The notes under the pieces were generated by a model that had not been told where the DNA came from, did no database searches, and saw only the letters and a program-made list of their open reading frames with translations. Of a DNA stretch of 64,000 nucleotides, positions 51,441-60,520 are shown piece after piece (position 1 is the stretch's first letter; each line of letters starts with the position of its first letter). The position numbers were made by a program, and so were the translations under genes. Location of the stretch: assembly GCF_037023745.1 (NCBI RefSeq), contig NZ_CP146101.1, positions 7,022,001 to 7,086,000 on the forward strand, written 5' to 3'. This DNA comes from Streptomyces sp. SCSIO 30461 (GTDB lineage: Bacteria; Actinomycetota; Actinomycetes; Streptomycetales; Streptomycetaceae).

Positions 51441-52432
51441 CCGCGACGGGCCCGGTGGCCGCGGGTGGCGCGGGTGGCGCGGGTGGGACAAGCGGCACGG
51501 GTGAGACGGGCGGCAGGGCGGCACGGCGGAGCACCACAGGCACGGCCCGGCAGGGCGGCACGGCTCAGCCGCCCAGGGCGAGACCCCCGCTCGCCGCGCG
51601 CATCGCCGCAGGCACGGGCGGCGGCGCCATGCGCGTCTTCCTCGTCCTGATCGCGCTGTTCTGGCTGATGCCGACGATCGGCCTGCTGCTCTCTTCGCTG
51701 CGGTCCCCCGCCGACATCAGCGCGAGCGGCTGGTGGGAGGTGTTCACCCAGCCCGCCCAGCTCACCACCGAGAACTACTCCAGGCTGCTCGGGAACGACA
51801 CCATCACCCGTTCCCTGCTCTCCACGATCCTGATCACCGTCCCGTCGACCGTGCTGGTCGTGGTGATCGGCTCGCTCGCCGGTTACGCCTTCGCCTGGAT
51901 GGACTTCCCTGGGCGCGACTGGTGGTTCCTGGCCGTGGTCGCGCTGCTCGTGGTCCCGGTACAGGTCGCCCTCGTCCCGGTGTCGAAGCTGTTCGGCGAG
52001 ATCGGGCTCTTCGAGACGACGGCCGGAGTGGTGCTCTTCCATGTCGCCTTCGGCCTCCCCTTCGCGATCTTCCTGCTGCGGAACTTCTTCGCGGAGATAC
52101 CACGGGAACTGCTGGAGGCGGCCCGGCTCGACGGGGCGGGAGAGATCAGGCTGTTCACCCGGGTGGTACTGCCGCTTGGCGGTCCGGCGATCGCGTCACT
52201 GGGCATCTTCCAGTTCCTGTGGGTGTGGAACGACATGCTGGTGGCGTTGATCTTCGCCGACTCGGAGTCGCCCCCGATCACCGTCGCCCTCCAGCAGCAG
52301 GTGCGGCAGTTCGGCAACAACATCGACGTACTGGCCCCAGGCGCGTTCGTGTCGATGGTGATCCCGCTCGCGGTGTTCTTCGCGTTCCAGCGGCAGTTCG
52401 TGTCCGGGGTGATGGCGGGGGCGGTCAAGTAG
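51437..52432 (+). CDS. Sugar ABC permease (MalG-like)
   Basis: A 331-residue permease from ATG 51437, which overlaps the upstream stop (ATGA) and has GGGAG before it. The first ~60 residues are a Gly/Thr/Arg-rich cytoplasmic extension; six membrane helices follow. The EAA loop is ELLEAARLDGAGEIRLFTRVVLP. It pairs with the MalF-like partner. No ATPase gene is present in the operon, as in many Streptomyces importers that share MsiK encoded elsewhere (established for several such systems). Confidence 0.92.
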   Translation: MTATGPVAAGGAGGAGGTSGTGETGGRAARRSTTGTARQGGTAQPPRARPPLAARIAAGTGGGAMRVFLVLIALFWLMPTIGLLLSSLRSPADISASGWWEVFTQPAQLTTENYSRLLGNDTITRSLLSTILITVPSTVLVVVIGSLAGYAFAWMDFPGRDWWFLAVVALLVVPVQVALVPVSKLFGEIGLFETTAGVVLFHVAFGLPFAIFLLRNFFAEIPRELLEAARLDGAGEIRLFTRVVLPLGGPAIASLGIFQFLWVWNDMLVALIFADSESPPITVALQQQVRQFGNNIDVLAPGAFVSMVIPLAVFFAFQRQFVSGVMAGAVK

Positions 52433-52451
52433 GGGGTGACCGCCGGTCCGG

Positions 52452-53063
52452 TCAGCCCTTGCGGGTGAGGGCGGCCACCGCCGAGGCCGCGAGGTCGTCC
52501 AGGTAGCCCTTCGGCAGGTCGCCCCGTACCACCACGAGCCGCCAGTACAGCGGCCCGATGATCAGATCAAGCGCGCGGTCGGGGTCGGCCGAGTCCGGGA
52601 GCTCGCCCCGTGTCACCGCGTCACGCACCACGAGCGCCGCGACCCCCCGCTGACTGTCGAACAGCGCCGCCCTGATCGCCTGGGCGATCTCCGGGTGGCG
52701 GGTGGACTCGACCAGCAGATCCGGGATGACCTGGGAAGCCACCCGGTGGCGCAGGGCACGCGAGGCGACTTCGAGCAGCGCGCGGACATCCCCGTACAGC
52801 GAACCGGTCGCCGGGACGGGCAGCCCCTGGGCGGCGAACGCCGACACGAGGTCGAGGACCAGGGAGAGCTTGGACTTCCAGCGCCGGTAGACCGCGGTCT
52901 TGCCGACCCCTGCCCGCCGCGCGATGGCCTCGATCGACATCCGGGCGAAGCCGACCGTCGCCAGTTCCTCGAAGACGGCAGCGCGGATCGCCTCGGTGAC
53001 GTCCTCCCGGAGCACAGCGGCTCCCGCGGGGGTACGGCGTGGGGATCCCGGCTCCGTGGTCAT
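52452..53063 (-). CDS. TetR family transcriptional regulator
   Basis: A 203-residue protein from ATG 53063 (ATG 53075 also open). N-terminal HTH: MSIEAIARRAGVGKTAVYRRWKSK (~residues 38-61), followed by a helical TetR C-terminal domain of the ~200-residue AcrR-like class. It is divergent from the tagG-like permease, and the gap holds two copies of a 24-bp repeat, one with a perfect dyad, likely its operators. It converges on the sugar permease with only 19 bases between. Ligand unknown. Confidence 0.9.
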   Translation of the reverse strand: MTTEPGSPRRTPAGAAVLREDVTEAIRAAVFEELATVGFARMSIEAIARRAGVGKTAVYRRWKSKLSLVLDLVSAFAAQGLPVPATGSLYGDVRALLEVASRALRHRVASQVIPDLLVESTRHPEIAQAIRAALFDSQRGVAALVVRDAVTRGELPDSADPDRALDLIIGPLYWRLVVVRGDLPKGYLDDLAASAVAALTRKG

Positions 53064-53084
53064 GCACACGAGCATAGCCCGTGA

Positions 53085-53157
53085 CGACGAAACGGTTGCG
53101 TTGCGACGCAACCACGCCCTACTGTCCCCGTAGCGACGATACGGTTGCGTTGCGACG
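53085..53157. promoter_or_regulatory. Duplicated TetR-type operator
   Basis: A 24-bp sequence occurs at 53085-53108 and again at 53134-53157 with one mismatch, 49 bp apart in the same orientation. The first copy continues into a perfect dyad GGTTGCGT-TGCG-ACGCAACC (53094-53113). The second ends near the tagG-like start. Both lie between the divergent genes. Confidence 0.65.
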
Positions 53158-53175
53158 ATGAGTGGGAGCGGGTGC

Positions 53176-54105
53176 GTGAGCGTCAGCGTGAGCGTGGACA
53201 GCCGGACGACCACCGGGCCGGAGCCAGCGGCGGCCGCGGAGAGTCCGGGCGAGCTCGCCGCCCGGTACGGGCTGAAGGTCAGCGGCGCTCGCCCCCCGCT
53301 CCCTGAGTACATCCGGCAGCTGTGGTCCCGGCGCCACTTCATCACCGCGTTCGCGACCGCCCGACTCACCGCCCAGTACAGCCAGGCGAAGCTGGGTCAG
53401 GTGTGGCAGTTGATGACTCCGCTGCTCAACGCGGCTGTCTACTACGTCATCTTCGGAGTGCTGCTCGACACCAGCAAGCATGTGCCCGACTTCGTGCCGT
53501 TCCTCGTCACCGGCGTGTTCATCTGGACGTTCACCGCCAATTCGATCATGGCTGGGACCAAGGCCATCTCCGGCAACATCGGCCTGGTACGCGCCCTGCA
53601 CTTCCCGCGCGCCGCGCTGCCCATCGCCCTGGCGCTCCAGCAGCTCCAGCAGCTGCTGTTCTCGCTGGGCGCCCTGGCCTTCATCCTGACGGGCTTCGGG
53701 CAGTTCCCGAAGGCTTCCTGGCTCCTCGCCGTCCCCGCACTGCTGCTCCAGGCGGTCTTCAGCGCCGGCGTATCCATGATCATGGCGAGGATCGCGGCCC
53801 GGACCCCGGACATCGCCCAGCTGATGCCGTTCGTCCTGCGCACCTGGATGTACGCGTCCGGGGTGATGTTCAGCCTGAGCGCCCAGCTCAAGAGCGCACA
53901 CCTGCCGCAGGCCGTGGTGGTGGCGCTCCAGTGCAATCCTGCGGCGGTCTACATCGACCTGGCCCGTTTCGCGTTCATAGACAGCTACACCTCGGCCCAA
54001 CTTCCCCCGCATGTCTGGGCGGTCGCACTCGGCTGGGCGCTGCTCGCAGGGGTGGGCGGATTCGTGTACTTCTGGAAGGCAGAGGAGCAGTACGGCCGTG
54101 GCTGA
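53176..54105 (+). CDS. tagG: ABC-2 type polysaccharide/teichoic acid export permease (TagG-like)
   Basis: A 309-residue integral membrane protein of the ABC-2/Wzm family with about six helices (opening with LPEYIRQLWSRRHFITAFATARLTAQYSQAKLGQ and the conserved VWQLMTPLLNAAVYYVIFG). GTG 53176 has GGGAG 7 bases upstream and is preferred to ATG 53158. It would form the membrane channel of an exporter of a wall glycopolymer. Its ATPase partner should be the overlapping downstream gene, but that is only a remnant here, so the permease is orphaned or uses an ATPase encoded elsewhere. Confidence 0.87.
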   Translation: MSVSVSVDSRTTTGPEPAAAAESPGELAARYGLKVSGARPPLPEYIRQLWSRRHFITAFATARLTAQYSQAKLGQVWQLMTPLLNAAVYYVIFGVLLDTSKHVPDFVPFLVTGVFIWTFTANSIMAGTKAISGNIGLVRALHFPRAALPIALALQQLQQLLFSLGALAFILTGFGQFPKASWLLAVPALLLQAVFSAGVSMIMARIAARTPDIAQLMPFVLRTWMYASGVMFSLSAQLKSAHLPQAVVVALQCNPAAVYIDLARFAFIDSYTSAQLPPHVWAVALGWALLAGVGGFVYFWKAEEQYGRG

Positions 54106-54258
54106 CCACATCGCAACGCCGGCGCAGGCGGGGACATCGGCGGACACGCGGAACCGGACCCCGGGCAGGCCCCCCACCGTCGTCGACGGGGTGCACGTCA
54201 CCTACACGGTCAACGGCGCGTCGTCGCCGCGTACGAGGCCTTCACCGGCGGTAAGTAG
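54098..54258 (+). pseudogene. tagH: Internally deleted remnant of a TagH-like ABC ATPase gene
   Basis: GTG 54098 overlaps the tagG stop, as expected of an intact tagGH pair. The first ~42 codons read like a TagH N terminus, ending in PTVVDGVHVTYTVNGAS, the strand preceding the nucleotide-binding core. Then, in a different frame, codons 54232-54255 plus TAG encode YEAFTGGK, the characteristic C-terminal end of Streptomyces TagH proteins (from memory). The whole core (Walker A, signature, Walker B; ~650-700 bp) is missing. The junction is within ~54222-54232 and is out of frame. A genuine deletion, or less likely an assembly error, explains this. Confidence 0.75.
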
Positions 54259-54280
54259 CGCGGCGCTTCCCGCACACGGG

Positions 54281-54317
54281 CCGAGGGGGCGCCACCAGGC
54301 GGTGGGCGCCCCCTCGG
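54281..54317. terminator. Bidirectional terminator between tagH remnant and glutamate dehydrogenase
   Basis: Perfect 13-bp inverted repeat (54281-54293 with 54305-54317), 11-nt loop, in the gap of convergent transcripts. Confidence 0.85.
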
Positions 54318-54351
54318 TCAGTCACTCGGGCAGCCGGTCAAACGGGCAGCT

Positions 54352-57300
54352 TCAGGTGTGCGCGCGCAGCAGCTGCCGCATCGTCCGCATCGCCACCGAC
54401 AGGTTCGCCAGGTCGAAGGTGTCCGAGCCCTGGATCTCCTCCAGCGTGCTCTTCGCCCGGCCCAGGATCGCCGCGTTCCTCTCCTCCCACGCCGTGTAGC
54501 GCTCTTCCGGAGTCGAGGTGCCGTTTCCGGCGGCCAGCACATCCGCTGTGAGCATGGCGTGCGCCGCGTAGAGGTCCTCGCGAATGGAGGCGCGGGCCAT
54601 GGACTGCCAGCGGTCGGCCCGCGGCAGCTCGACGATTCGGTCCATCAGCTCGGTGATCCGCAGCCGGTCGGCCAGCTCGTAGTAGACCTCGGCGACGGCC
54701 AGCGGGCCCTTCCCGGTGCGGTCCGCGATCGCCACGATGTCGAGGGTCGGGAACGCGGACGAGAACCCGGCGACCCTGGTCGCCAGCTCGCCCGGGACAC
54801 CCGCGGCCGTGAACTCCTCCAGCAGCCCCTCATACCACTCCAGGTCGGCGCCCCGGAGCATCTTCGGCAGCTCGGCCCAGACCTGCTCGACGCCCACCGC
54901 GAAGAAGTCGATGGTCTCCGTGAGCTCGAGCGGCTGCGGCCGGTTGCCCAGCAGCCAGCGCGTACCGCGCTCCACGAGGCGGCGCGAGTGGAGCCGGATA
55001 CGAGTCTGGACATGCGCCGGGACCTTGTTGTCGAGCGCCTCGACGGCGTCCCACACCTCACCGAGCCCGAAGATGGCGCGGGCGGCGGTCTGCGCCCTGA
55101 CGACCTCCTCGATCGACGCCCCGGTCTCCTCGCGCAGCCGGTGCAGGAAGGTCGAGCCGCCCGTGTTGACCGTGTCGTTGACCAGCACCGTGGTGACGAT
55201 CTCGCGGCGCAGCGCGTGGCCGTCGACCGCTTCGGTGAACCTCTCGCGCAGCGCCTCGGGGAAGTAGGCGTACAGCAGGCCGCGCAGATACGGGTCGTCC
55301 GGGAGCGAGGTGCCGATCAGCTCCTCGGCCACCGTGATCTTGGTGTAAGCGAGCAGCACGGCGAGCTCGGGCTGCGACAGGCCCTGCCTGTTGTTCAGCA
55401 GGTCCCGGATCTGCCGGTCGTTCGGCAGGAACTCCAGCGCCCGGTCCAGCGCGCCGTCCCGGCCCAGTCGGCGCATGAAGCGCTGGTGGGCGTGGAGCAG
55501 GCTCGGGGACTGCGCGACGGCGTTGGCCAGGGCCACGTTCTGCGCGTAGTTGTTGCGCAGCACCAGATCGCCGACCTCGTCGGTCATCTCGGCGAGCAGC
55601 TTGTTGCGCTGCTTGACGGTCATGTCGCCGTCCGCGACCAGGCCGTTCAGCAGGATCTTGATGTTCACCTCGTGGTCGGAGGTGTCCACGCCCGCGCTGT
55701 TGTCGATGGCGTCGGTGTTGACGTGTCCGCCACCACGGGCGAACTCGATGCGCCCGAGCTGGGTCAGACCCAGGTTGCCGCCCTCGCCGACGACCTTGAC
55801 CCGCAGGTCCTCGCCGTTGACACGGATGGGGTCATTGGCCTTGTCGCCGACATCGGCGTTGGACTCGGTGGCCGCCTTGACGTATGTGCCGATGCCACCG
55901 TTCCACAGCAGGTCCACCGGGGCCTGGAGGATCGCCTTCATCAGCTCGGCCGGGGTCAGCTTGGTGACGCCGTCGTCGATGCCGAGGGCCTCACGGACGT
56001 GTGAGTTGACCGGGATCGACTTGGCGGTGCGGGGGTGGATGCCGCCGCCGGCCGACAGCAGCTCCTTGTCGTAGTCGGCCCAGGACGAGCGGGGCAGCTC
56101 GAACAGCCTGCGGCGCTCCGCGTACGAGACGGCCGCGTCGGGCTCCGGGTCGATGAAGATGTGGCGGTGGTCGAAGGCCGCGACCAGCCGGATGTGCTCG
56201 GACAGCAGCATGCCGTTACCGAACACGTCACCCGACATGTCGCCGACGCCGACGACGGTGAAGTCCTCGGTCTGGGTGTCGTGCCCGAGCTCGCGGAAGT
56301 GCCGCTTGACGGACTCCCAGGCACCACGGGCGGTGATGCCCATGCCCTTGTGGTCGTAGCCCGCCGAGCCGCCGGAGGCGAAGGCGTCGCCGAGCCAGAA
56401 GTTGTACGCGACCGCGACCTCGTTGGCGATGTCGGAGAAGGTGGCGGTGCCCTTGTCGGCGGCGACGACGAGGTAGGTGTCGTCCTCGTCGTGACGCACC
56501 ACGTCGTGCGGCGGCACGACCTCGCCCGCCACCATGTTGTCGGTGATGTCGAGCAGCGCGGAGATGAAGGTCTTGTAGCAGGCGATGCCCTCGGCGAGCC
56601 AGGCGTCGCGGTCCACGGCCGGGTCCGGCAGCTGCTTGGCGACGAAGCCGCCCTTCGCGCCGACCGGCACGATGACAGTGTTCTTCACCATCTGCGCCTT
56701 GACCAGGCCGAGGATCTCCGTACGGAAGTCCTCGCGCCGGTCGGACCAGCGCAGACCGCCTCGGGCGACCTTGCCGAAGCGCAGATGCACACCCTCGACA
56801 CGCGGCGAGTACACCCAGATCTCGTAAGCCGGGCGGGGTGCCGGCAGGTCCGGGATGGCCTGCGGGTCGAACTTCATCGACACATAGCCGTGCCGGGTGC
56901 CGCCACCCGCCTCCTGGAAGAAGTTGGTCCGCAGGGTGGCCTTGATGAGGGTGAGGAAGGAGCGCAGGATCCGGTCCTCGTCCAGGGAGGCGACCTGGTC
57001 GAGCGCGAAGTCCAGCTCTTCGAGGAGCCCGTCGATCAGCTCGGTGCCTGCGTGCTGGCGGTCCGGGGACATCCGGGCCTCGAACAGGTTGATCAGCAGC
57101 CGGGTGGTGTGGACGTTGTTGAGGAGGGTGTCCTCCATGTAGTCCTGGCTGAAGGTCGAACCCGCCTGGCGCAGGTACTTGGCATAGGCGCGCAGCACCA
57201 CGGCCTCGCGCCAGTTGAGTCCGGCGCGCAGCACGAGCGAGTTGAACGAGTCGTTCTCGGCGGCGCCGGTCCACACGGCGGCGAAGGCGTCCTGGAAGCG

Positions 57301-59292
57301 CTCGCGGGCGTCGTCGCCGAGGTAGTCACCGCCGCTGTTGCCGCTGGGCATCCGCAGACCGAAGTCGTAGATCCAGGCGTGGGTGCGGTCGGCGCAGCGC
57401 AGCTCGTACGGACGCTCGTCGACGACCTCGACGCCGAGGCGGTTGAGCACCGGCAGCACGACGGACAGGGAGACCTGCTCGCCGAGCCGGTAGATCTTGA
57501 AGCGACGCTCGCCGGGGGCAGCGCCGACCGGCTCGTAGAGGGAGAGCGAGAACTCCTTGCCAGAGCTGCTGAGCTGGTCCAGGTGCGACAGGTCGGAGAC
57601 CGCCGCGCGCGGTGAGTGGTCGGCCTTGTAGCCCTCGGGGAAGGCGTTGCCGTACTTGCGCAGCAGCTCGGCGGCGCGCTCCTCGCCGGCCTCGGCGTTG
57701 AGGGCCTCGGCGAAGCCGTCGGCCCAGGAGCGAGCCGCCTCGACCAGCCGGGCCTCGATGCGCTCCTTGTCGGTGTCGGTGAGGTGGGTGAGCTCGCTGC
57801 CGGGCTCCACGCGCACGACGAAGTGAAGCCGGGTGAGCACCGACTCCGTGCTCATCAGGGTGAAGTCGACGCTGCTGCCGTCGAGCTCCTCCTTGAGGAT
57901 GCCGGTGAGGCGCTCACGGACAGTGGTGTTGAAGCGGTCGCGCGGCAGGTAGACCAGGGCCGAGTAGTAGCGCCCGTATTCCTCCTGGCGCAGGTAGAGC
58001 CGCAGCCTGCGGCGCTCCTGGAGGTAGAGCACGCTGGTGACGATCTCGCGGAGCTGGTCCGGCGGGGTCTGGAACAGCTCGTCGCGCGGGAAGGTCTCCA
58101 GGATCTGGAGCAGGTCGCGGCCGTCGTGGCTGCTCGGTGAGAAGCCGGCGCCTTCGAGGACCTCGGCGACCTTGCGGCGGATCACGGGGACCCGGCGGAC
58201 GGACTCGGTGTACGCGGCCGAGGAGAAGAGGCCGAGGAAGCGCCGCTCGCCGACGACGTTGCCCTTGCCGTCGAACTTCTTGACGCCGACGTAGTCGAGG
58301 TACGAGGGGCGGTGCACGGTGGCACGGCTGTTGGCCTTGGTGAGGATGAGGAGCTTGTGCTCGCGGGCCTTGGCGCGGGCGTCGGCGGGCAGCCGGTTGA
58401 AGGAGGGGCTCACAGGGTGGCCGTGGGCGTCGTCGCCGCTGTGGTGCGGGTCGGAGCGGAGCACGCCGAGACCGGTGCCGGGAACCGCGGACAGCGCGTC
58501 GCCGTCCACGAGGTTGTACTCGCGGTAGCCGAGGAAGGTGAAGTGATCGTCGGCGAGCCAGCGCAGCAGCTCGCGCGCCTCCTCGACGTCCTCACGGCGG
58601 ATGTCGTCGGCGATGGGCTCGTTGGGCAGTCCTTCGGCGATGCGCAGCGCCGCCTCGCGCATCTTCTCCCAGTCCTCGACGGCCTCGCGGGCGTCGGACA
58701 GGACGCGGAGCAGGCCGGCGGTGATCCGCTTGAGGTCGGCGCGGTCGGTCTCGCGGTCGATCTCGACATGGATCCAGGACTCCACCAGCGCGTCGTGCGG
58801 GAGCCCGGCACCGTTCTGCTCGGCGCGGAGCACCTCGATGAGCTTGCCGGTGACATCGCGGCGGACGGTGATCTGCGGGTGGATCACGACATGGATGCCG
58901 CGGCCCTGACGGGTGAGCTCGTTGGTTACGGAGTCGACCAGGAAGGGCATGTCGTCGGTGACGACCTCGACCACGGAGTGGCTGGAGGTCCAGCCGTTCT
59001 CCTCGACGGTCGGGGTGTGCACCCGAACGTTGGCCGTACCCTGCGGGCGGTTTTCCGCCAGCCGGAAGTGCGAGACGGCGGCGCCGTAGACATCGACCGG
59101 GTCACGGTCGGTGAGGTCCTCGGGCGCGGTGTGCAGGTAGTAGCGCTGGAGGTATGCGAGGAGCGTGGCCTGGTCAGGTCGCTCCCCGTCGTCGGACCCA
59201 GTCGGAAGTTGCCCCCCGCCCGGGCTGTTCTCAGCTACCCGGGCGGCCCTTTCGAGCAACTCGGCCTTGGCTTCGTCCAGCTTGGTCTGCAT
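54352..59292 (-). CDS. gdhB: NAD-specific glutamate dehydrogenase, large (L_180) type
   Basis: A 1,646-residue enzyme of the ~180-kDa class first described from S. clavuligerus (about 1,650 residues), converting glutamate to 2-oxoglutarate and ammonium with NAD+. The N-terminal ~650 residues are ACT-like regulatory segments (VEVVTDDMPFLVDSVTNEL; VVIHPQITV). The catalytic core follows (~750-1250): RGGLRWSDRREDFRTEILGL, VPVGAKGGFV and the Rossmann region VGVGDMSGDVFGNGMLLSE. The C-terminal ~400 residues are helical. ATG 59292 chosen (GGAG 9 bases upstream). Catabolic role; it may be allosterically controlled by amino acids through the ACT regions. Confidence 0.95.
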   Translation of the reverse strand: MQTKLDEAKAELLERAARVAENSPGGGQLPTGSDDGERPDQATLLAYLQRYYLHTAPEDLTDRDPVDVYGAAVSHFRLAENRPQGTANVRVHTPTVEENGWTSSHSVVEVVTDDMPFLVDSVTNELTRQGRGIHVVIHPQITVRRDVTGKLIEVLRAEQNGAGLPHDALVESWIHVEIDRETDRADLKRITAGLLRVLSDAREAVEDWEKMREAALRIAEGLPNEPIADDIRREDVEEARELLRWLADDHFTFLGYREYNLVDGDALSAVPGTGLGVLRSDPHHSGDDAHGHPVSPSFNRLPADARAKAREHKLLILTKANSRATVHRPSYLDYVGVKKFDGKGNVVGERRFLGLFSSAAYTESVRRVPVIRRKVAEVLEGAGFSPSSHDGRDLLQILETFPRDELFQTPPDQLREIVTSVLYLQERRRLRLYLRQEEYGRYYSALVYLPRDRFNTTVRERLTGILKEELDGSSVDFTLMSTESVLTRLHFVVRVEPGSELTHLTDTDKERIEARLVEAARSWADGFAEALNAEAGEERAAELLRKYGNAFPEGYKADHSPRAAVSDLSHLDQLSSSGKEFSLSLYEPVGAAPGERRFKIYRLGEQVSLSVVLPVLNRLGVEVVDERPYELRCADRTHAWIYDFGLRMPSGNSGGDYLGDDARERFQDAFAAVWTGAAENDSFNSLVLRAGLNWREAVVLRAYAKYLRQAGSTFSQDYMEDTLLNNVHTTRLLINLFEARMSPDRQHAGTELIDGLLEELDFALDQVASLDEDRILRSFLTLIKATLRTNFFQEAGGGTRHGYVSMKFDPQAIPDLPAPRPAYEIWVYSPRVEGVHLRFGKVARGGLRWSDRREDFRTEILGLVKAQMVKNTVIVPVGAKGGFVAKQLPDPAVDRDAWLAEGIACYKTFISALLDITDNMVAGEVVPPHDVVRHDEDDTYLVVAADKGTATFSDIANEVAVAYNFWLGDAFASGGSAGYDHKGMGITARGAWESVKRHFRELGHDTQTEDFTVVGVGDMSGDVFGNGMLLSEHIRLVAAFDHRHIFIDPEPDAAVSYAERRRLFELPRSSWADYDKELLSAGGGIHPRTAKSIPVNSHVREALGIDDGVTKLTPAELMKAILQAPVDLLWNGGIGTYVKAATESNADVGDKANDPIRVNGEDLRVKVVGEGGNLGLTQLGRIEFARGGGHVNTDAIDNSAGVDTSDHEVNIKILLNGLVADGDMTVKQRNKLLAEMTDEVGDLVLRNNYAQNVALANAVAQSPSLLHAHQRFMRRLGRDGALDRALEFLPNDRQIRDLLNNRQGLSQPELAVLLAYTKITVAEELIGTSLPDDPYLRGLLYAYFPEALRERFTEAVDGHALRREIVTTVLVNDTVNTGGSTFLHRLREETGASIEEVVRAQTAARAIFGLGEVWDAVEALDNKVPAHVQTRIRLHSRRLVERGTRWLLGNRPQPLELTETIDFFAVGVEQVWAELPKMLRGADLEWYEGLLEEFTAAGVPGELATRVAGFSSAFPTLDIVAIADRTGKGPLAVAEVYYELADRLRITELMDRIVELPRADRWQSMARASIREDLYAAHAMLTADVLAAGNGTSTPEERYTAWEERNAAILGRAKSTLEEIQGSDTFDLANLSVAMRTMRQLLRAHT

Positions 59293-59791
59293 GTCCTCTG
59301 GCTCCTGTCGCGCGCCGTTGCGTGACGTCGGTGGAAACATCGGCAGAACGCCACGACGCGGGGTGTCCGGTCAGGGTCGACGCTATGCCGAAATGGGAGA
59401 TGTCCGAGCCGTGTTCGGCCGATTCCGGCGGCGGGCCCGGGCTGTACCGCGGGCCGCGACTTCGCGGGCCGCGGGAAAGATCAGCTCGCACCCGGCTGCC
59501 ATGGCGTCCCGGGCGCAGTCGGGGGGCGGCGCTGCCCCCGCGGCGTATCGCGCTGATCACGGGACAAGGCTATCGCCCTCGACCCTGGGGCCGTCATGAG
59601 CCGTATGTGTACAAAACCGGGGCCGGAAGTTTGACACTCTGGACAGCGACACACGCGCTCTTGGCAAGAAGACCACGAGCGGGCGGGTTGACCTCGTGGA
59701 CCAAGGACCACAATCAACCCTAAAGCAGTGACTAACGTGAGACCCGAACGATAGCGACAAATCAATACATCGAATCCGGGGAGCAGCAGCC
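59293..59791. other. 499-bp divergent intergenic region
   Basis: Between the glutamate dehydrogenase (minus) and the DJ-1-like gene (plus). The gdh-proximal half is very GC-rich with two copies of GCGGGCCGCG near 59450-59475. The other half (59580-59780) is AT-richer and contains TTGACA (59634) and TTGACC (59691), but no convincing -10 pairs with them. No gene seen. Confidence 0.5.
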
Positions 59792-60358
59792 ATGACCGTG
59801 CAGATCCTGATCGTCACCGGCGACGCGGCCGAGTCACTCGAAGTGCTGTATCCGTACCAGCGGCTCCGCGAGGAGGGGTACGAGGTGCACATCGCCGCCC
59901 CCGCTCGCAAGAAGCTCCAGTTCGTGGTGCACGACTTCGAACCCGGCTTCGACACGTACACCGAGAAGCCGGGTTACACCTGGGCTGCCGACCTGGCGTT
60001 CTCCGAGGTCGATCCGGGGGCCTACGCGGCCATCGTGATCCCGGGCGGTCGGGCGCCCGAGTACCTCCGCAACGATCCCGAGCTCCGCAAGATCCTCAAG
60101 TCCTTCTTCGACGCGGACAAGCCCGTGGCACAGATCTGCCACGGTCCGTTGCTGACGGCGGCCGTCGGCAGCCTCACGGGCCGCCGCGTCACGGCGTACC
60201 CGGCCCTCGAACTCGACATGCAGTCGGCCGGGGCTTCCTTCCGCGACTCGGAGGCCGTGGTGGACGGCACCCTGGTGTCGTCCCGGGCCTGGCCCGACCA
60301 CCCGGCGTGGATGCGCGAGTTCCTGAAGGTGCTGCGGGAAAAGGCCCCACTGGGCTGA
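59792..60358 (+). CDS. DJ-1/PfpI family protein
   Basis: A 188-residue protein of the class I glutamine-amidotransferase-like superfamily. The nucleophile-elbow Cys116 lies in VAQICHGPLLTA, and IVIPGGRAPEYLRNDPEL is the family-typical oxyanion/Glu region. Members act as glyoxalases, chaperones or proteases; which applies is not clear. ATG 59792 has GGGGAG 8 bases upstream. Stand-alone transcript: the next gene is convergent. Confidence 0.92.
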   Translation: MTVQILIVTGDAAESLEVLYPYQRLREEGYEVHIAAPARKKLQFVVHDFEPGFDTYTEKPGYTWAADLAFSEVDPGAYAAIVIPGGRAPEYLRNDPELRKILKSFFDADKPVAQICHGPLLTAAVGSLTGRRVTAYPALELDMQSAGASFRDSEAVVDGTLVSSRAWPDHPAWMREFLKVLREKAPLG

Positions 60359-60520
60359 CACACGGCGGTCCGACCCCTGTCCGGGTGTTCCGGCGACAGG
60401 GGGTGTTCCGGAGGCAGGAGGCCGAGCGGCCCCCGCACCGGCCGAGGAGGACCCCGGCGCCGCAGCCGCCGATCTCCACGAGGGTCGCCTGCGGCCTCGC
60501 GCGCCGGCGACTCGCCGCGG

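Noticed and set aside
54098..54499. Intact 130-codon protein downstream of tagG
   Set aside because: Reading on in the start frame crosses a terminator and runs antisense into the glutamate dehydrogenase gene; only the first ~42 codons resemble a known protein.
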